A stretch of 64,000 bases of DNA from Alistipes timonensis (GCA_023663385.1 JAMPHO010000003.1:56859-120858), one strand, 5' to 3'. Shown: positions 52,473 through 61,184, counted from the first letter of the stretch. A program made the numbers and translations. Notes: generated by a model from the letters alone, not told the origin.

Positions 52473-53039
52473 TTAAAGGTTGTCGTCCATCGTGAGTTCG
52501 TCGAAACCTTCGATGTCGAACTCGTCGGAGTTGTAATCGTCGGAACCGTAGAAATCCTCGCCTAAGTCTTCGGCGGCGGCAGCCGCGGCAGCGGCGGCTT
52601 TGGCGTCGGTTTTGGCTTCGAACTCCTCGAAATCGACGTGCTGCGCCGGAGCTTTGCCCAGCGAGAGGGTGCACACGGGGTCAAGCAGGTTCTGCCCGGT
52701 TTTCAACTCTTTCATCTCGATGAACAGCGAGCGGTCGGTGAGGTAGTCGAATGTGAACATCAGGCGCTGCCCCTCGTCGTCGATGAAGTCGGCCAGCACG
52801 GAGTCGTCCATGAGGTACACTTCCTGCGAGGAGTCGGAGCCCATGTCTTCGAGCGTGATTTCTTTTTCTTTCTCCCAGCGGTCGTCGCAGAGGAAGAAAG
52901 AGCACATTTCGTTCTTGTCATATCCGACAGCGTCGCATATGGCGTTTTTCAGGTCGAGGAAAGTGGCATCGGCGTCGATTTTGATTTCGCGCTTGAAGTT
53001 GTCGACCTCGTCGGAAACTATTCGGAATGTAAATATCAT
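52473..53039 (-). CDS. Plasmid pRiA4b ORF-3-like (TnpR-like fold) protein
   Basis: 188 residues from the ATG at 53039 (MIFTFRIVSDEVDNF); the longer frame to 53096 would start at the transcription start itself. The first ~120 residues match the pRiA4b ORF-3 family (REIKIDADATFLDL, then MCSFFLCDDRW and FTFDYLTDRSLFIEM). An Ala-run (~145-155) and a very acidic tail follow. Despite the family name there is no transposase here. Role unknown; first gene of an operon with ybaK, aroC and yhcC. Confidence 0.85.
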   Translation of the reverse strand: MIFTFRIVSDEVDNFKREIKIDADATFLDLKNAICDAVGYDKNEMCSFFLCDDRWEKEKEITLEDMGSDSSQEVYLMDDSVLADFIDDEGQRLMFTFDYLTDRSLFIEMKELKTGQNLLDPVCTLSLGKAPAQHVDFEEFEAKTDAKAAAAAAAAAEDLGEDFYGSDDYNSDEFDIEGFDELTMDDNL

Positions 53040-53104
53040 AAGAAAGTGTTGAGTCGTTGAAGGGGGAAGTGTGCCTCCGCCGCGCGGCGGCTTCATCTTC
53101 GCCG

Positions 53105-53112
53105 CAAAGGTA
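53105..53112 (-). promoter_or_regulatory. Consensus -7 box (TACCTTTG, minus strand) of the pRiA4b-ybaK-aroC-yhcC operon
   Basis: The plus strand reads CAAAGGTA; a GTTG at -33 (plus CAAC, 53133-53136) has the 20-base spacing. Confidence 0.7.
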
Positions 53113-53214
53113 AATATAATTTACAACAACTGCAACAATGGAAAATCCAAAAAAAAACGCTAAAGAGGCCCCCAGCGTTGCCGGGCGGGGAGGCGGCGGT
53201 CACGACCGACGGAT

Positions 53215-53257
53215 AGCGCCAAGGGCGCGCCCGGTGAACGGACGCGCCCTTGGCGCT
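53215..53257. terminator. 15-bp perfect hairpin downstream of the Lrp gene, without U-tract
   Basis: The arms 53215-53229 and 53243-53257 are perfect complements (AGCGCCAAGGGCGCG and its partner), with an inner CCG/CGG. It lies between the Lrp stop and the next operon. Neither side has a T-run, so it may be a 3' end stabiliser or a weak terminator. Confidence 0.5.
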
Positions 53258-53335
53258 TGTTGGTGCGTGCTTAAAATCGAGAGAGACGAGTAAGGAGTCT
53301 GTTCTTATTAATAGATTAACAGGAACAGCCGCTTA

Positions 53336-53803
53336 TCAGTGCTGGGGAGCCACGGGAAGAGCGCGGGAGAATACCTCGCGGAACGAAACGATGGTTTCGG
53401 TGCGGAGCAGACCCATCGGCTGCAGCTTCTCGTGGATGAGGTGCAGGAGGTGTTCGTTGTCGCGGGCGTAGACCTTGAGGAGCATGTCGTACTGCCCGGT
53501 GGTGTAGTGGCATTCGACAACTTCGGGGATCTCTTTGATTCTTTCGAGAACCTGGTCGAACTTGTCGGGTTCCTTGAGGAACACGCCGATAAAGGCGCAG
53601 GTGTCATAGCCGAGCGTCGCGGGCTTGATAAGTGCGCGGGAGCCTTCGAGAATGTTAGTAGCCTGTAACTTGGCGATACGCTGATGAATCGCCGCGCCGC
53701 TTACGCCGCATTCGCGTGCAATTTCCAGAAATGGCTTGCGTCCGTTGTCGACGAGCATCTGGAGAATTTTGGTGTCGAGGTTGTCAATTTGTGAACGTGA
53801 CAT
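53336..53803 (-). CDS. Lrp/AsnC family transcriptional regulator
   Basis: 155 residues, usual length. N-terminal winged helix (LDTKILQMLVDNGRKPFLEIA ... VSGAAIHQRIAKL) and C-terminal RAM ligand-binding domain (TCAFIGVFLK, VVECHYTTGQYDMLLKV). The class senses amino acids and acts as dimers to octamers. Divergent from the GNAT-znuAC unit; its own promoter lies in the shared 151-base gap, so it could control itself and the neighbour. Target genes unknown. Confidence 0.93.
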   Translation of the reverse strand: MSRSQIDNLDTKILQMLVDNGRKPFLEIARECGVSGAAIHQRIAKLQATNILEGSRALIKPATLGYDTCAFIGVFLKEPDKFDQVLERIKEIPEVVECHYTTGQYDMLLKVYARDNEHLLHLIHEKLQPMGLLRTETIVSFREVFSRALPVAPQH

Positions 53804-53843
53804 AATGATAGGATTTTACTTTAATATTCCCTGTTGGTGAGCA

Positions 53844-53851
53844 CAAAGTTA
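53844..53851 (-). promoter_or_regulatory. Consensus -7 box (TAACTTTG, minus strand) of the Lrp gene
   Basis: The plus strand reads CAAAGTTA, an exact match, ~41 bases before the start codon. Confidence 0.7.
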
Positions 53852-53939
53852 AGATAAATATTCTAATAATGAAAATAATTTTTGTCACGAAGTGGGTTCA
53901 AAACAAATTACAAACCTATGGCGATTCGCGGGAAATTAT

Positions 53940-53947
53940 TAAATTTG
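53940..53947 (+). promoter_or_regulatory. Consensus -7 box (TAAATTTG) of the GNAT gene
   Basis: Exact match ending only 7 bases before the ATG at 53955; transcription would begin at or next to this start codon. Confidence 0.65.
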
Positions 53948-53954
53948 CATTAAA

Positions 53955-54524
53955 ATGAAGAAATCAATGTACAATATCAACTTTCTAAAAATAGCGAACT
54001 CGAAAGATATTCCGCTGGAAATCAAAGGGCTGTACTTCGACTCGTTCCCCGAGGAGGAGCGTAGGCCGTGGGCCGACATCGAGCGCCGCATTGACGCCGC
54101 CGACCCGTTTTTCAATTTTTATGTTTTACAACATAAAGGCGCAAATATCGGGTTTTTAACAATTTGGAACCTCCCGGGCAACATTTATGTGGAGCATTTC
54201 GCCATTTTTGACAATTGTCGCGGGGGCGGGTTGGGTGCCGAGGTGGTAAGGCGTCTGGCCGCTGACGACGCGTCGCGCCCCGCCGGACTCCCCGCCAAGC
54301 CGGTGCTTCTCGAAGTTGAGCTGCCGGAGAGCTCGGAGCTCGCGGCGCGCCGAGTCGGCTTTTATGAGAGGAACGGCCTGCTGTCGCTCGACGACGTGCC
54401 CTATTTCCAGCCGCCGTATGCCGATGGGTTGCCCGACGTTCCTATGATGCTTATGGCTTCGGAGCGCCCGGCCGACCCTGTGGCCGCGGCCATGATTCTT
54501 CATACAATAGTTTACAACCAGTAG
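53955..54524 (+). CDS. GNAT family N-acetyltransferase
   Basis: 189 residues. The acetyl-CoA site lies in the middle: IGFLTIWNLPGNIYVEHFAIF, then the loop RGGGLGAEVVRRL (Q/RxxGxG/A form). The C-terminus has YERNGLLSLDDVPY. Substrate unknown. The promoter box lies so close to the ATG that the message would be leaderless; an in-frame ATG at 53967 is the alternative start. First gene of a likely operon with znuA and znuC (27 bases to the next start). Confidence 0.85.
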   Translation: MKKSMYNINFLKIANSKDIPLEIKGLYFDSFPEEERRPWADIERRIDAADPFFNFYVLQHKGANIGFLTIWNLPGNIYVEHFAIFDNCRGGGLGAEVVRRLAADDASRPAGLPAKPVLLEVELPESSELAARRVGFYERNGLLSLDDVPYFQPPYADGLPDVPMMLMASERPADPVAAAMILHTIVYNQ

Positions 54525-54551
54525 AGTCTATAACCAATAGCGCGAACAGCC

Positions 54552-55400
54552 GTGATTAAGAAATTCCTATTATTGCTCCCTATAGCGGCGTTGCTGCTTT
54601 CGTGCGGTGGCCGCGGCCGGGGCGACTCCGCGGCCGGGCCTATGAAGGTCACCGCCGGGATAGCGCCCGTGGCGTGGCTCGTCGACCAGATCGGTGGCGA
54701 CAGCGTAGAGGTGAGCGTGTTCCTTCCCCAGGGGAGCGACGCCGAGAGCTTCGAACCGCAGTTGGGCAAGTTGCGCGACCTCGAAGGCTCGTCGCTCTTT
54801 GTGGCCACGGGGCTTCTCCCGTTCGAGGGGCGCGTTGCCGAGTCTGCCGGTGAAAGCGCCGGGGTGGAGGTCGTGAGGCTCGCCGACGGGCTTGACCTCA
54901 TAACGGGCACACACGGCGGTGGGGAGCCGGACCCGCACGTCTGGGTGTCGGTGCGCAACCTAAGGGCCATGTCGGGCGTGCTTTTGGAGGCTATGCGGCG
55001 GGCCCGCCCTTCGGCGGCCGGAACGTTCGACGCCAATTGGAAAGCGCTCGACGCGAGGCTCGACTCCATGGACCGCGCGGTAGCTGCCGGGCTGGCCGAA
55101 GCCGGAAACCCCTCGTTCCTGGTCTGGCACCCGTCGTTGAGCTATTTCGCCCGGGATTACGGACTGAGGCAGATTTCCGTGGGGTTCGAGGGTAAGGAGG
55201 GATCGGCCGTCGGCACGCGCGACCGCATCGACGCCGCCCTGGCCGAATCGCCAAAGGTGTATTTCCTGCAGGCCGACGAAGACCCCCGAGCCGCCTCGAC
55301 GCTCCCCGTGGGGGATGCCACAAAAAAAGTGTCAATCAACCTTATGGCTCCCGACTGGGAGTCGGAAATCATAAAAGTTGCCGATGCCTTGCGTCAATAA
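54552..55400 (+). CDS. Zinc-type metal ABC transporter substrate-binding lipoprotein (ZnuA-like)
   Basis: 282 residues with a GTG start chosen because it begins a good lipoprotein signal (MIKKFLLLLPIAALLLSC; Cys at 18). Cluster A-I fold: VTAGIAPVAWLVDQIGG, FLPQGSDAESFEP, DPHVWVSVRN with a metal-ligand His, and WHPSLSYFARDYGL with a second His. The His in the first ligand position of ZnuA (usually PHxYEP) is replaced here by DAESFEP, so the site is not standard. The long His-rich loop of many ZnuA proteins is short (GTHGGGEPDPH). Binds Zn or Mn for import by ZnuC plus a permease. Confidence 0.85.
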   Translation: MIKKFLLLLPIAALLLSCGGRGRGDSAAGPMKVTAGIAPVAWLVDQIGGDSVEVSVFLPQGSDAESFEPQLGKLRDLEGSSLFVATGLLPFEGRVAESAGESAGVEVVRLADGLDLITGTHGGGEPDPHVWVSVRNLRAMSGVLLEAMRRARPSAAGTFDANWKALDARLDSMDRAVAAGLAEAGNPSFLVWHPSLSYFARDYGLRQISVGFEGKEGSAVGTRDRIDAALAESPKVYFLQADEDPRAASTLPVGDATKKVSINLMAPDWESEIIKVADALRQ

Positions 55401-55407
55401 CCCGGGA

Positions 55408-56085
55408 ATGCCGCTGATTTCGCTCCGCGATGTCTGCATCGACCGCGGCGAGCGCCGGATATTGAGCGGCGTCAACCTCGACGTGCGCCGGGGCGACCTC
55501 CTCGCCATCACCGGCCCCAACGGCGGCGGCAAGACAACGTTGCTCAGGGTGATACTCGGGCTTTTGAAACCCGACCGGGGTACGGTGGAATATTTCGATA
55601 CCGATGGTGCACCTTCAAAGAGCCCGAGCTTCGGTTATCTGCCGCAGAAGAACTCCATAGACTCGCATTTCCCGATAACAACCCGCGAGGTTATCGCTTC
55701 GGGGCTGCTATCGTCGAGCGCCATTGGCGCCGATGAGCGCGAACGCCGCATAGCCGATATGCTTGAACTGATGGAGCTGCGGAGCCATTCAGAGCACCCC
55801 ATCGGCGCACTCTCCGGGGGGCAACTGCAGCGCGCCCTTATGGGGCGGGCGCTGGTGTCGAAGCCCGACGTGCTCGTTTTCGACGAACCCCTGAGCTACC
55901 TCGACACCCGATTCGAGCAACGCACCTACGACATAATATCCTCACTGCCGGAGGATACCACGGTGATAATCGTGTCGCACCAGATGAGCGTACTGGCCGG
56001 GATAACGACGCGCCACTGCATCGTTGACCGAGTACTGACCGAATGCCACGCCCATCACCACCACGCCCCTACAACCTGCGATTGA
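55408..56085 (+). CDS. Metal ABC transporter ATP-binding protein (ZnuC-like)
   Basis: 225 residues from the ATG at 55408, 7 bases after znuA; an ATG at 55384 inside znuA is possible. ABC ATPase: Walker A GPNGGGKTT, Q-loop YLPQKNSID, signature LSGGQLQRALMGRAL, Walker B VLVFDEPLSYLD, His-switch IVSHQMS. The C-terminus is His-rich (CHAHHHHAP), which suggests metal contact. Neighbouring genes do not encode a ZnuB-type permease, so the membrane partner must be encoded elsewhere. Confidence 0.88.
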   Translation: MPLISLRDVCIDRGERRILSGVNLDVRRGDLLAITGPNGGGKTTLLRVILGLLKPDRGTVEYFDTDGAPSKSPSFGYLPQKNSIDSHFPITTREVIASGLLSSSAIGADERERRIADMLELMELRSHSEHPIGALSGGQLQRALMGRALVSKPDVLVFDEPLSYLDTRFEQRTYDIISSLPEDTTVIIVSHQMSVLAGITTRHCIVDRVLTECHAHHHHAPTTCD

Positions 56086-56171
56086 ACGACCTCGGCGCGG
56101 CACTCCCGCGGTTACTCGCGTCAAGCCTGCGCGGTGCCGCGGGAATCGTGTCGAAAAAGGGTCGCGGATGC

Positions 56172-56201
56172 TTTGAGAATCGAAAATATTTAGTAAGTTT
56201 G
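56172..56201 (+). promoter_or_regulatory. Promoter TTTG-N18-TAAGTTTG of the biotin carboxyltransferase gene
   Basis: Both boxes match consensus (TTTG 56172-56175; TAAGTTTG 56194-56201), ~80 bases before the ATG. A stem (TCCCGCGG 56104-56111 with CCGCGGGA 56137-56144) upstream may end the znuC transcript. Confidence 0.7.
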
Positions 56202-56281
56202 CATTCTAATAGGTCGGCGCGCCTCGCGGCCACTGACCGAGTACGTTTCAGACAACATTCACATCTAACAGATTATCAGAT

Positions 56282-58177
56282 ATGGAGAAGAAGTTAAGAA
56301 TCAGGGACCTCACCCTGCGCGACGGTCAGCAGTCGCTCTTCGCAACCCGCCTCAAGCAGTCCGACATCGATCCGCTGCTTCCCCTCTACAAGGACGCGGG
56401 CTTCTACATCATGGAGGTTTGGGGCGGCGCCGTTCCCGACTCGGTGATGCGCTACCTCGACGAATCTCCCTGGGAGCGTCTTCGCAAAGTCTCCAAGGCT
56501 ATCGAAGGCCGCTCGCTGCTTTCGGCCCTTTCTCGCGGCCGCAACCTCTTCGGCTATGTGCCTTACCCCGACACCGTGCTGGAGGGCTTCTATAAAGAGG
56601 CTATCAAGAACGGCCTCAATGTGATGCGTATCTTTGACGCCCTCAACGACATCGACAACGTCAAGGAGTCGATCCGCCTCATCAACGAGCTTGGCGGCAT
56701 AGCCGACGCCGCCGTATGCTACACGGTCGATCCCAAGGAGGAACCCGCCGAGGCTCCCAAGAAACAGGGCTTCTTCGGCCGTCTCTTCGGCAAGAAGGAG
56801 GAGGCTCCCGCCGCTCCCGAAAAGATTTTCACCGACGAATACTTCGTGAACAAGGCCCGCGAGATGGAGCGCCTGGGCGCGAAGATCATCACCCTCAAGG
56901 ATATGGCCGGCCTGGTGAACCCGCTCCGCGCCGCTTCGATCATCTCGAAGCTGAAGGCCGCCGTGAAGGTGCCCGTCGACTTCCACACCCACTGCACCCC
57001 CGGCTACGGCCTGGCTTCCTCGCTGATGGCCATCATGAACGGCGTCGACATACTCGACACCAACATCTGGTGGTTCGGCGAAGGCTCCGCGGCTCCCGCT
57101 ATCGAGCTGGTTTACATCTTCTGTCAGAAGCTCGGCATCGAGGTTGAGTGCGATATGAAGAAGGTCGGCGAAATACGCAAGCAGCTCAAGGACGTGCGCA
57201 AGCGCATGGCCGACTTCGACCTCAACAAAGACCGCTTCCCCAACGAGTTCGACCCCCTCACCGACAAGCTCCCCGCCGAAATCGATGCCCTGTTCGACAA
57301 GGCTATCGCGGCCGCCAAGGCTTCCAACGAGGAGGAACTTCTCGACGCATGCCACGCTATCGAGGCTTACTTCGGCTTCCCGAAACCCAACCTGCTGGTC
57401 AAAGAGGCCGAGGTTCCCGGCGGCATGTACTCCAACATGGTTGCCCAGCTCAAGGCACTCCAGGCTTCCGACCTGCTTGAGGACGCTATGAAGCTCATCC
57501 CGAAGGTACGCCGCGACGCCGGTCTGGTGCCCCTGGTTACACCTACCAGCCAGATTGTAGGCTCGCAGGCAGTGCTCCTCGCCATCGACCGCCGCAAGGG
57601 TAACCCCGACTACTCACAGGCCAACAACCAGTTCATCTCTCTCGTGAAGGGTGAATACGGTCACACCCCCGTGCCCGTTGACCCCGCTTTCCGCGAGAAG
57701 CTGACCGGCTCGCCCGTCGAGACCCCCTACGACGTTTCCAAATACAAGAAGCCCGAGAACCCCACCGTTGCCGAGCTCGGCGGCGTGAAGCTCGCTTCCA
57801 ACAAGGAAGAAGAGCTGCTGCTCGAACTGCTTCCCAACGTTGCCAAGACCTTCCTGAACAACCGCCGCAAGGAGGAATACGCAGCCAAGGCTCCCGCCGC
57901 TCCCGCTCCCGCCAAGGAAGCTGCCGCTCCCGCCGCCGCTGCCGCTCCCGAAGAGCCGATCACCGGCGAGGTGTTCCGCGCGCCGATGGGTGGCCGCATC
58001 GTTGAAATCAACGTGAAGGCCGGCGACAAGGTCAAGAAAGGCCAGATCATGATGGTCTACGAGGCTATGAAGATGGAGAACGACCTCGAAGCCGAGCGCG
58101 ACCTCACGGTTAAGCGCGTCTTCGTGCAGCCCGACGAAACCGTCAACACCGACCAGCCTCTGATTGAGTTCGAATAA
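56282..58177 (+). CDS. oadA: Biotin-dependent carboxyltransferase, OadA/pyruvate carboxylase subunit B type
   Basis: 631 residues. Carboxyltransferase TIM barrel (~1-310; TLRDGQQS, Lys206 in TLKDMAG as the carboxylated lysine, His235/His237 in HTHC binding the metal), a helical conserved domain (~310-465), an Ala/Pro-rich linker (~540-565) and a biotinyl domain with Lys597 (EAMKM). Transfers CO2 between oxaloacetate/pyruvate and biotin. Residues 152-181 form an insert with amphipathic core GFFGRLFGKKEE flanked by Glu/Ala/Pro. No OadB or OadG gene follows, so either an oxaloacetate decarboxylase alpha subunit with partners elsewhere or a pyruvate carboxylase B subunit is possible. Confidence 0.9.
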   Translation: MEKKLRIRDLTLRDGQQSLFATRLKQSDIDPLLPLYKDAGFYIMEVWGGAVPDSVMRYLDESPWERLRKVSKAIEGRSLLSALSRGRNLFGYVPYPDTVLEGFYKEAIKNGLNVMRIFDALNDIDNVKESIRLINELGGIADAAVCYTVDPKEEPAEAPKKQGFFGRLFGKKEEAPAAPEKIFTDEYFVNKAREMERLGAKIITLKDMAGLVNPLRAASIISKLKAAVKVPVDFHTHCTPGYGLASSLMAIMNGVDILDTNIWWFGEGSAAPAIELVYIFCQKLGIEVECDMKKVGEIRKQLKDVRKRMADFDLNKDRFPNEFDPLTDKLPAEIDALFDKAIAAAKASNEEELLDACHAIEAYFGFPKPNLLVKEAEVPGGMYSNMVAQLKALQASDLLEDAMKLIPKVRRDAGLVPLVTPTSQIVGSQAVLLAIDRRKGNPDYSQANNQFISLVKGEYGHTPVPVDPAFREKLTGSPVETPYDVSKYKKPENPTVAELGGVKLASNKEEELLLELLPNVAKTFLNNRRKEEYAAKAPAAPAPAKEAAAPAAAAAPEEPITGEVFRAPMGGRIVEINVKAGDKVKKGQIMMVYEAMKMENDLEAERDLTVKRVFVQPDETVNTDQPLIEFE

Positions 58178-58200
58178 TCGCAGATTATGCTTTTTTAACG

Positions 58201-58238
58201 AGGCGCCCCGCCCCCAAGAGCGGGGCGCCTTTGTTTTT
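58201..58238 (+). terminator. Intrinsic terminator after the carboxyltransferase gene
   Basis: AGGCGCCCCGC (58201-58211) pairs perfectly with GCGGGGCGCCT (58220-58230), then TTGTTTTT. Confidence 0.9.
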
Positions 58239-58330
58239 CAATATGTAACCTGTCGGCCGACTCCGGGTCATATGGTTACTTGCCTGCCGAGATGTTTCAC
58301 TAACGTTCTTACCTTATAACCTTAACACCG

Positions 58331-59902
58331 ATGGATGACTTACTGAGTACCGTCGACTGGTCGCGATGGCAGTTCGCCCTCACCGCCATAGTCCACTGGC
58401 TCTTCGTGCCGCTTTCGATAGGCTTGTCGCTTATCGTGGGCATTATGGAGACAATTTATTACAAAACCAAAAACGAACGCTGGAAGCGTCTTGCCAAGTT
58501 CTGGATGCTTCTGTTCGGTATCAATTTCGCCTGCGGCGTGGCCACGGGCATCATTCTTGAGTTTGAGTTCGGCACTAACTGGTCGAATTACTCCTGGTTT
58601 GTAGGCGATATTTTCGGAGCGCCTCTCGCGATCGAGGGTATTGCCGCGTTCTTCCTCGAATCTACTTTTATCGCCGTAATGTTCTTCGGCTGGAAGAGGG
58701 TGAGCCCCGGCTTCCACCTGGCATCGACGTGGCTCACCTCCATCGGTATCTGCCTTTCTGCCTTCTGGATTCTCGTGGCCAACGCATGGATGCAGTATCC
58801 CGCGGGTATGGAATTTGACCCGGCCCAGATGCGCAACGTTATGGTGTCGTTCGCCGATGTCGCTCTGTCGCCCGTGGCGCTGAACAAGTTCTTCCACACC
58901 GTGCTCAGCGGGTGGGTGCTCGGCGCCGGATTCGTAGTTGGCGTGAGCTGCTGGTTCCTCTTCAAGAAGAGCAACGTTGAATTCGCCAAGGATTCGTTGA
59001 AAATCGCTTCCTGGGTTGGCTTGGTCGGCATCGTGCTGACTATGTGGACCGGCGACGGCTCCGCTGTGGAGGTTTCGCGCGTGCAGCCTATGAAGCTCGC
59101 CGCTATGGAGGGGCTTTACAACGGCTCGAAGGGGCAGGGGCTCGTCGGCATCGGCGTGCTCGATCCCTCGAAGGAGCGTACCGACGGCAAGGACGCGATG
59201 CTTTTCGAAATCGAGATTCCCAAAGCGCTCTCCATTCTTGCCAAGCATGATATGGACGCGTTTATCCCCGGTATCAATGACCTTATCGACGGCATCGAGC
59301 TTGACGAGAACGGCGACACCATACGCACCGTGAGCTACTACGAGCGCATCGAACGCGGCCAGGCCGCCCAGCAGGCGCTCCGCGACTACGACGCCGCATC
59401 GAAAGCCGGCGACAATGCCGCTATGGATGAGGCTGTGAAGCGCCTCAAAGCTGATTTCCAGTATTTCGGTTACGGCTATCTCGAAAGCCCCGACGAGGCT
59501 GTGCCCCCGGTTGCTGTCACTTTCTACGCTTTCCGCGTCATGGTGATTTGCGGTGGTTACTTCCTGCTCTTCTTCCTGGTGATGCTTTTCCTGAGCTACT
59601 GCAAGCCCGAGCATCTTGAAAACCGCTGGGTACTCTTCTTCGGCGTGCTGACAATTCCCCTCGTTTGGCTCGCATCCGAGGCCGGATGGGTTGTGGCTGA
59701 GGTTGGCCGTCAGCCTTGGGTGATCGAAGGGCTTCTCCCCACCCGCGCCGCCGTCAGCTCGATTTCAGCCGGATCGGTGAAGCTCACTTTCTGGCTGTTC
59801 GCGATAGTGTTCGCCTGTCTTCTCACCGCCGAGGTGTCGATTCTCTGCAAGGAGATCAGGAAGGCTTCGAAGCGCGACATCCTTTCCGACGACAAACATT
59901 AA
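58331..59902 (+). CDS. cydA: Cytochrome bd quinol oxidase subunit I
   Basis: 523 residues with about nine membrane helices. Subunit with the haems b558, b595 and d; His22 in IVHWLFVPLSIG corresponds to the haem b595 ligand of E. coli. The quinol loop is long (~250-390; GLVGIGVLDPSKE, IEIPKALS, FIPGINDL) as in the L-type oxidases of E. coli, and the GRQPW motif follows at ~450. Reduces O2 to water with quinol at high affinity, allowing growth at traces of oxygen. Followed after 22 bases by cydB. No clear consensus promoter was found in the 92 bases after the terminator. Confidence 0.97.
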   Translation: MDDLLSTVDWSRWQFALTAIVHWLFVPLSIGLSLIVGIMETIYYKTKNERWKRLAKFWMLLFGINFACGVATGIILEFEFGTNWSNYSWFVGDIFGAPLAIEGIAAFFLESTFIAVMFFGWKRVSPGFHLASTWLTSIGICLSAFWILVANAWMQYPAGMEFDPAQMRNVMVSFADVALSPVALNKFFHTVLSGWVLGAGFVVGVSCWFLFKKSNVEFAKDSLKIASWVGLVGIVLTMWTGDGSAVEVSRVQPMKLAAMEGLYNGSKGQGLVGIGVLDPSKERTDGKDAMLFEIEIPKALSILAKHDMDAFIPGINDLIDGIELDENGDTIRTVSYYERIERGQAAQQALRDYDAASKAGDNAAMDEAVKRLKADFQYFGYGYLESPDEAVPPVAVTFYAFRVMVICGGYFLLFFLVMLFLSYCKPEHLENRWVLFFGVLTIPLVWLASEAGWVVAEVGRQPWVIEGLLPTRAAVSSISAGSVKLTFWLFAIVFACLLTAEVSILCKEIRKASKRDILSDDKH

Positions 59903-59924
59903 TCCTCCCAAAGCATAAACCATT

Positions 59925-61070
59925 ATGGAAGCATTACAGATTTATTGGTGGTTCGTCATCTCGCTGCTTGGCGGACTCCTGGTGTTCCTTCTCTTTGTGC
60001 AGGGGGGGCAGACAATGATTTGGTCGGCGGAGAATGAGGAGCGCAAGCGCCTGTATGTAAACGTTCTCGGTCGTAAGTGGGAGCTCACGTTCACCACACT
60101 CGTAACGTTTGGCGGAGCCTTCTTCGCCTCGTTCCCCCTCTACTATTCAACAAGTTTTGGCGGTGCCTACTGGCTCTGGATGCTGATTCTGTTCAGTTTT
60201 ATCCTTCAGGCGGTTAGCTATGAGTTCCGCTCGAAACCGGCCAATGTGTTCGGTCGCCGTACCTACGATATGTTCCTTTGGATCAACGGATTCGTTGGAT
60301 GCGTGCTGTTGGGTGTGGCCGTCGCGATGCAGTTTTTCGGCGCTGAGTTCTTTATTTCGCGCCACAGCATCCTCGATGCCGGGTCGCCGGTGATTTCGGT
60401 ATGGAACGACAGCCACGGCCTTGAACAGATATGCTCCTGGCGCCCCCTGGTGCTCGGTTTCGCCGTGTACTTCCTGGCCCGTACGCTCGGCGTGCTCTTC
60501 CTCTACCGCAATGTGAAGGACCCCTCGGACGAGGCTTTCGGCAAGCTCTGCCGCAAGCGCGTGCTTGTCAACGGCGTTATCTTCGTGGTTCTGTTCCTGG
60601 CTTTCCTCGGCGTGCTTTTCACCGCCAACGGTTACTGCTACGACGCCGCTACCGGCCATTTCGTGGAGGTTCCATACAAGTATCTCCTCAATATGGTTGA
60701 GATGTGGTGGGTCGGCGCCCTGTTCCTTATCGGTGTGCTCGCGGTACTCTACGGCGTTGTTCGCGGCGCGCTCGATCCCCGTTTCCGAGGAGCGGCCTTT
60801 TGGTGGGCCGGGATTGGAGTAGTGGTGGTGGTTACCTGCCTCTTCTGTGTCAGCGGCTACAACAATACCGCCTACCTCCCCTCGGTTTCGAACCCCGACT
60901 GCTCACTGACTATCGCCAACAGCTCGTCGACCGAGTTCACCCTCACGGTTATGTCGTGGGTTACGCTGCTCCTCCCTGTGGTAATCGGCTACATCGCCTA
61001 TGTATGGCATAAGATGACCAACCCGCCCGTAACCGACGCCGAGATGCGCTCCACCGACCACAACTATTGA
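59925..61070 (+). CDS. cydB: Cytochrome bd quinol oxidase subunit II
   Basis: 381 residues, eight to nine membrane helices. The start EALQIYWWFVISLLGGLLVFL and FVQGGQTMIW, and later YNNTAYLPS, fit CydB. Pairs with CydA in the inner membrane. No third small subunit (CydX) could be identified in the 38 bases before the terminator. Confidence 0.96.
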   Translation: MEALQIYWWFVISLLGGLLVFLLFVQGGQTMIWSAENEERKRLYVNVLGRKWELTFTTLVTFGGAFFASFPLYYSTSFGGAYWLWMLILFSFILQAVSYEFRSKPANVFGRRTYDMFLWINGFVGCVLLGVAVAMQFFGAEFFISRHSILDAGSPVISVWNDSHGLEQICSWRPLVLGFAVYFLARTLGVLFLYRNVKDPSDEAFGKLCRKRVLVNGVIFVVLFLAFLGVLFTANGYCYDAATGHFVEVPYKYLLNMVEMWWVGALFLIGVLAVLYGVVRGALDPRFRGAAFWWAGIGVVVVVTCLFCVSGYNNTAYLPSVSNPDCSLTIANSSSTEFTLTVMSWVTLLLPVVIGYIAYVWHKMTNPPVTDAEMRSTDHNY

Positions 61071-61108
61071 TTCTGCGTTATGCCCCCTTAGGGCGTATCA
61101 ACCGATAT

Positions 61109-61163
61109 AAAATGCCGGAGATTCCTAACCAGCTTGAACTGGGCGGAATCTCCGGCATTTTCT
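61109..61163. terminator. Bidirectional intrinsic terminator between cydB and the CpsB-like gene
   Basis: A 17-bp stem (61109-61125 with 61145-61161), with A-run on one side and T-run on the other, so it works in both directions between converging genes. Confidence 0.9.
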
Positions 61164-61184
61164 ATACGTTGGGAGAAATACGGG

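Noticed and set aside
52473..53039. Transposon-related gene because of the TnpR/IS1096-type family name
   Set aside because: The protein lacks recombinase or transposase catalytic motifs, there are no terminal repeats, and it heads a housekeeping operon.
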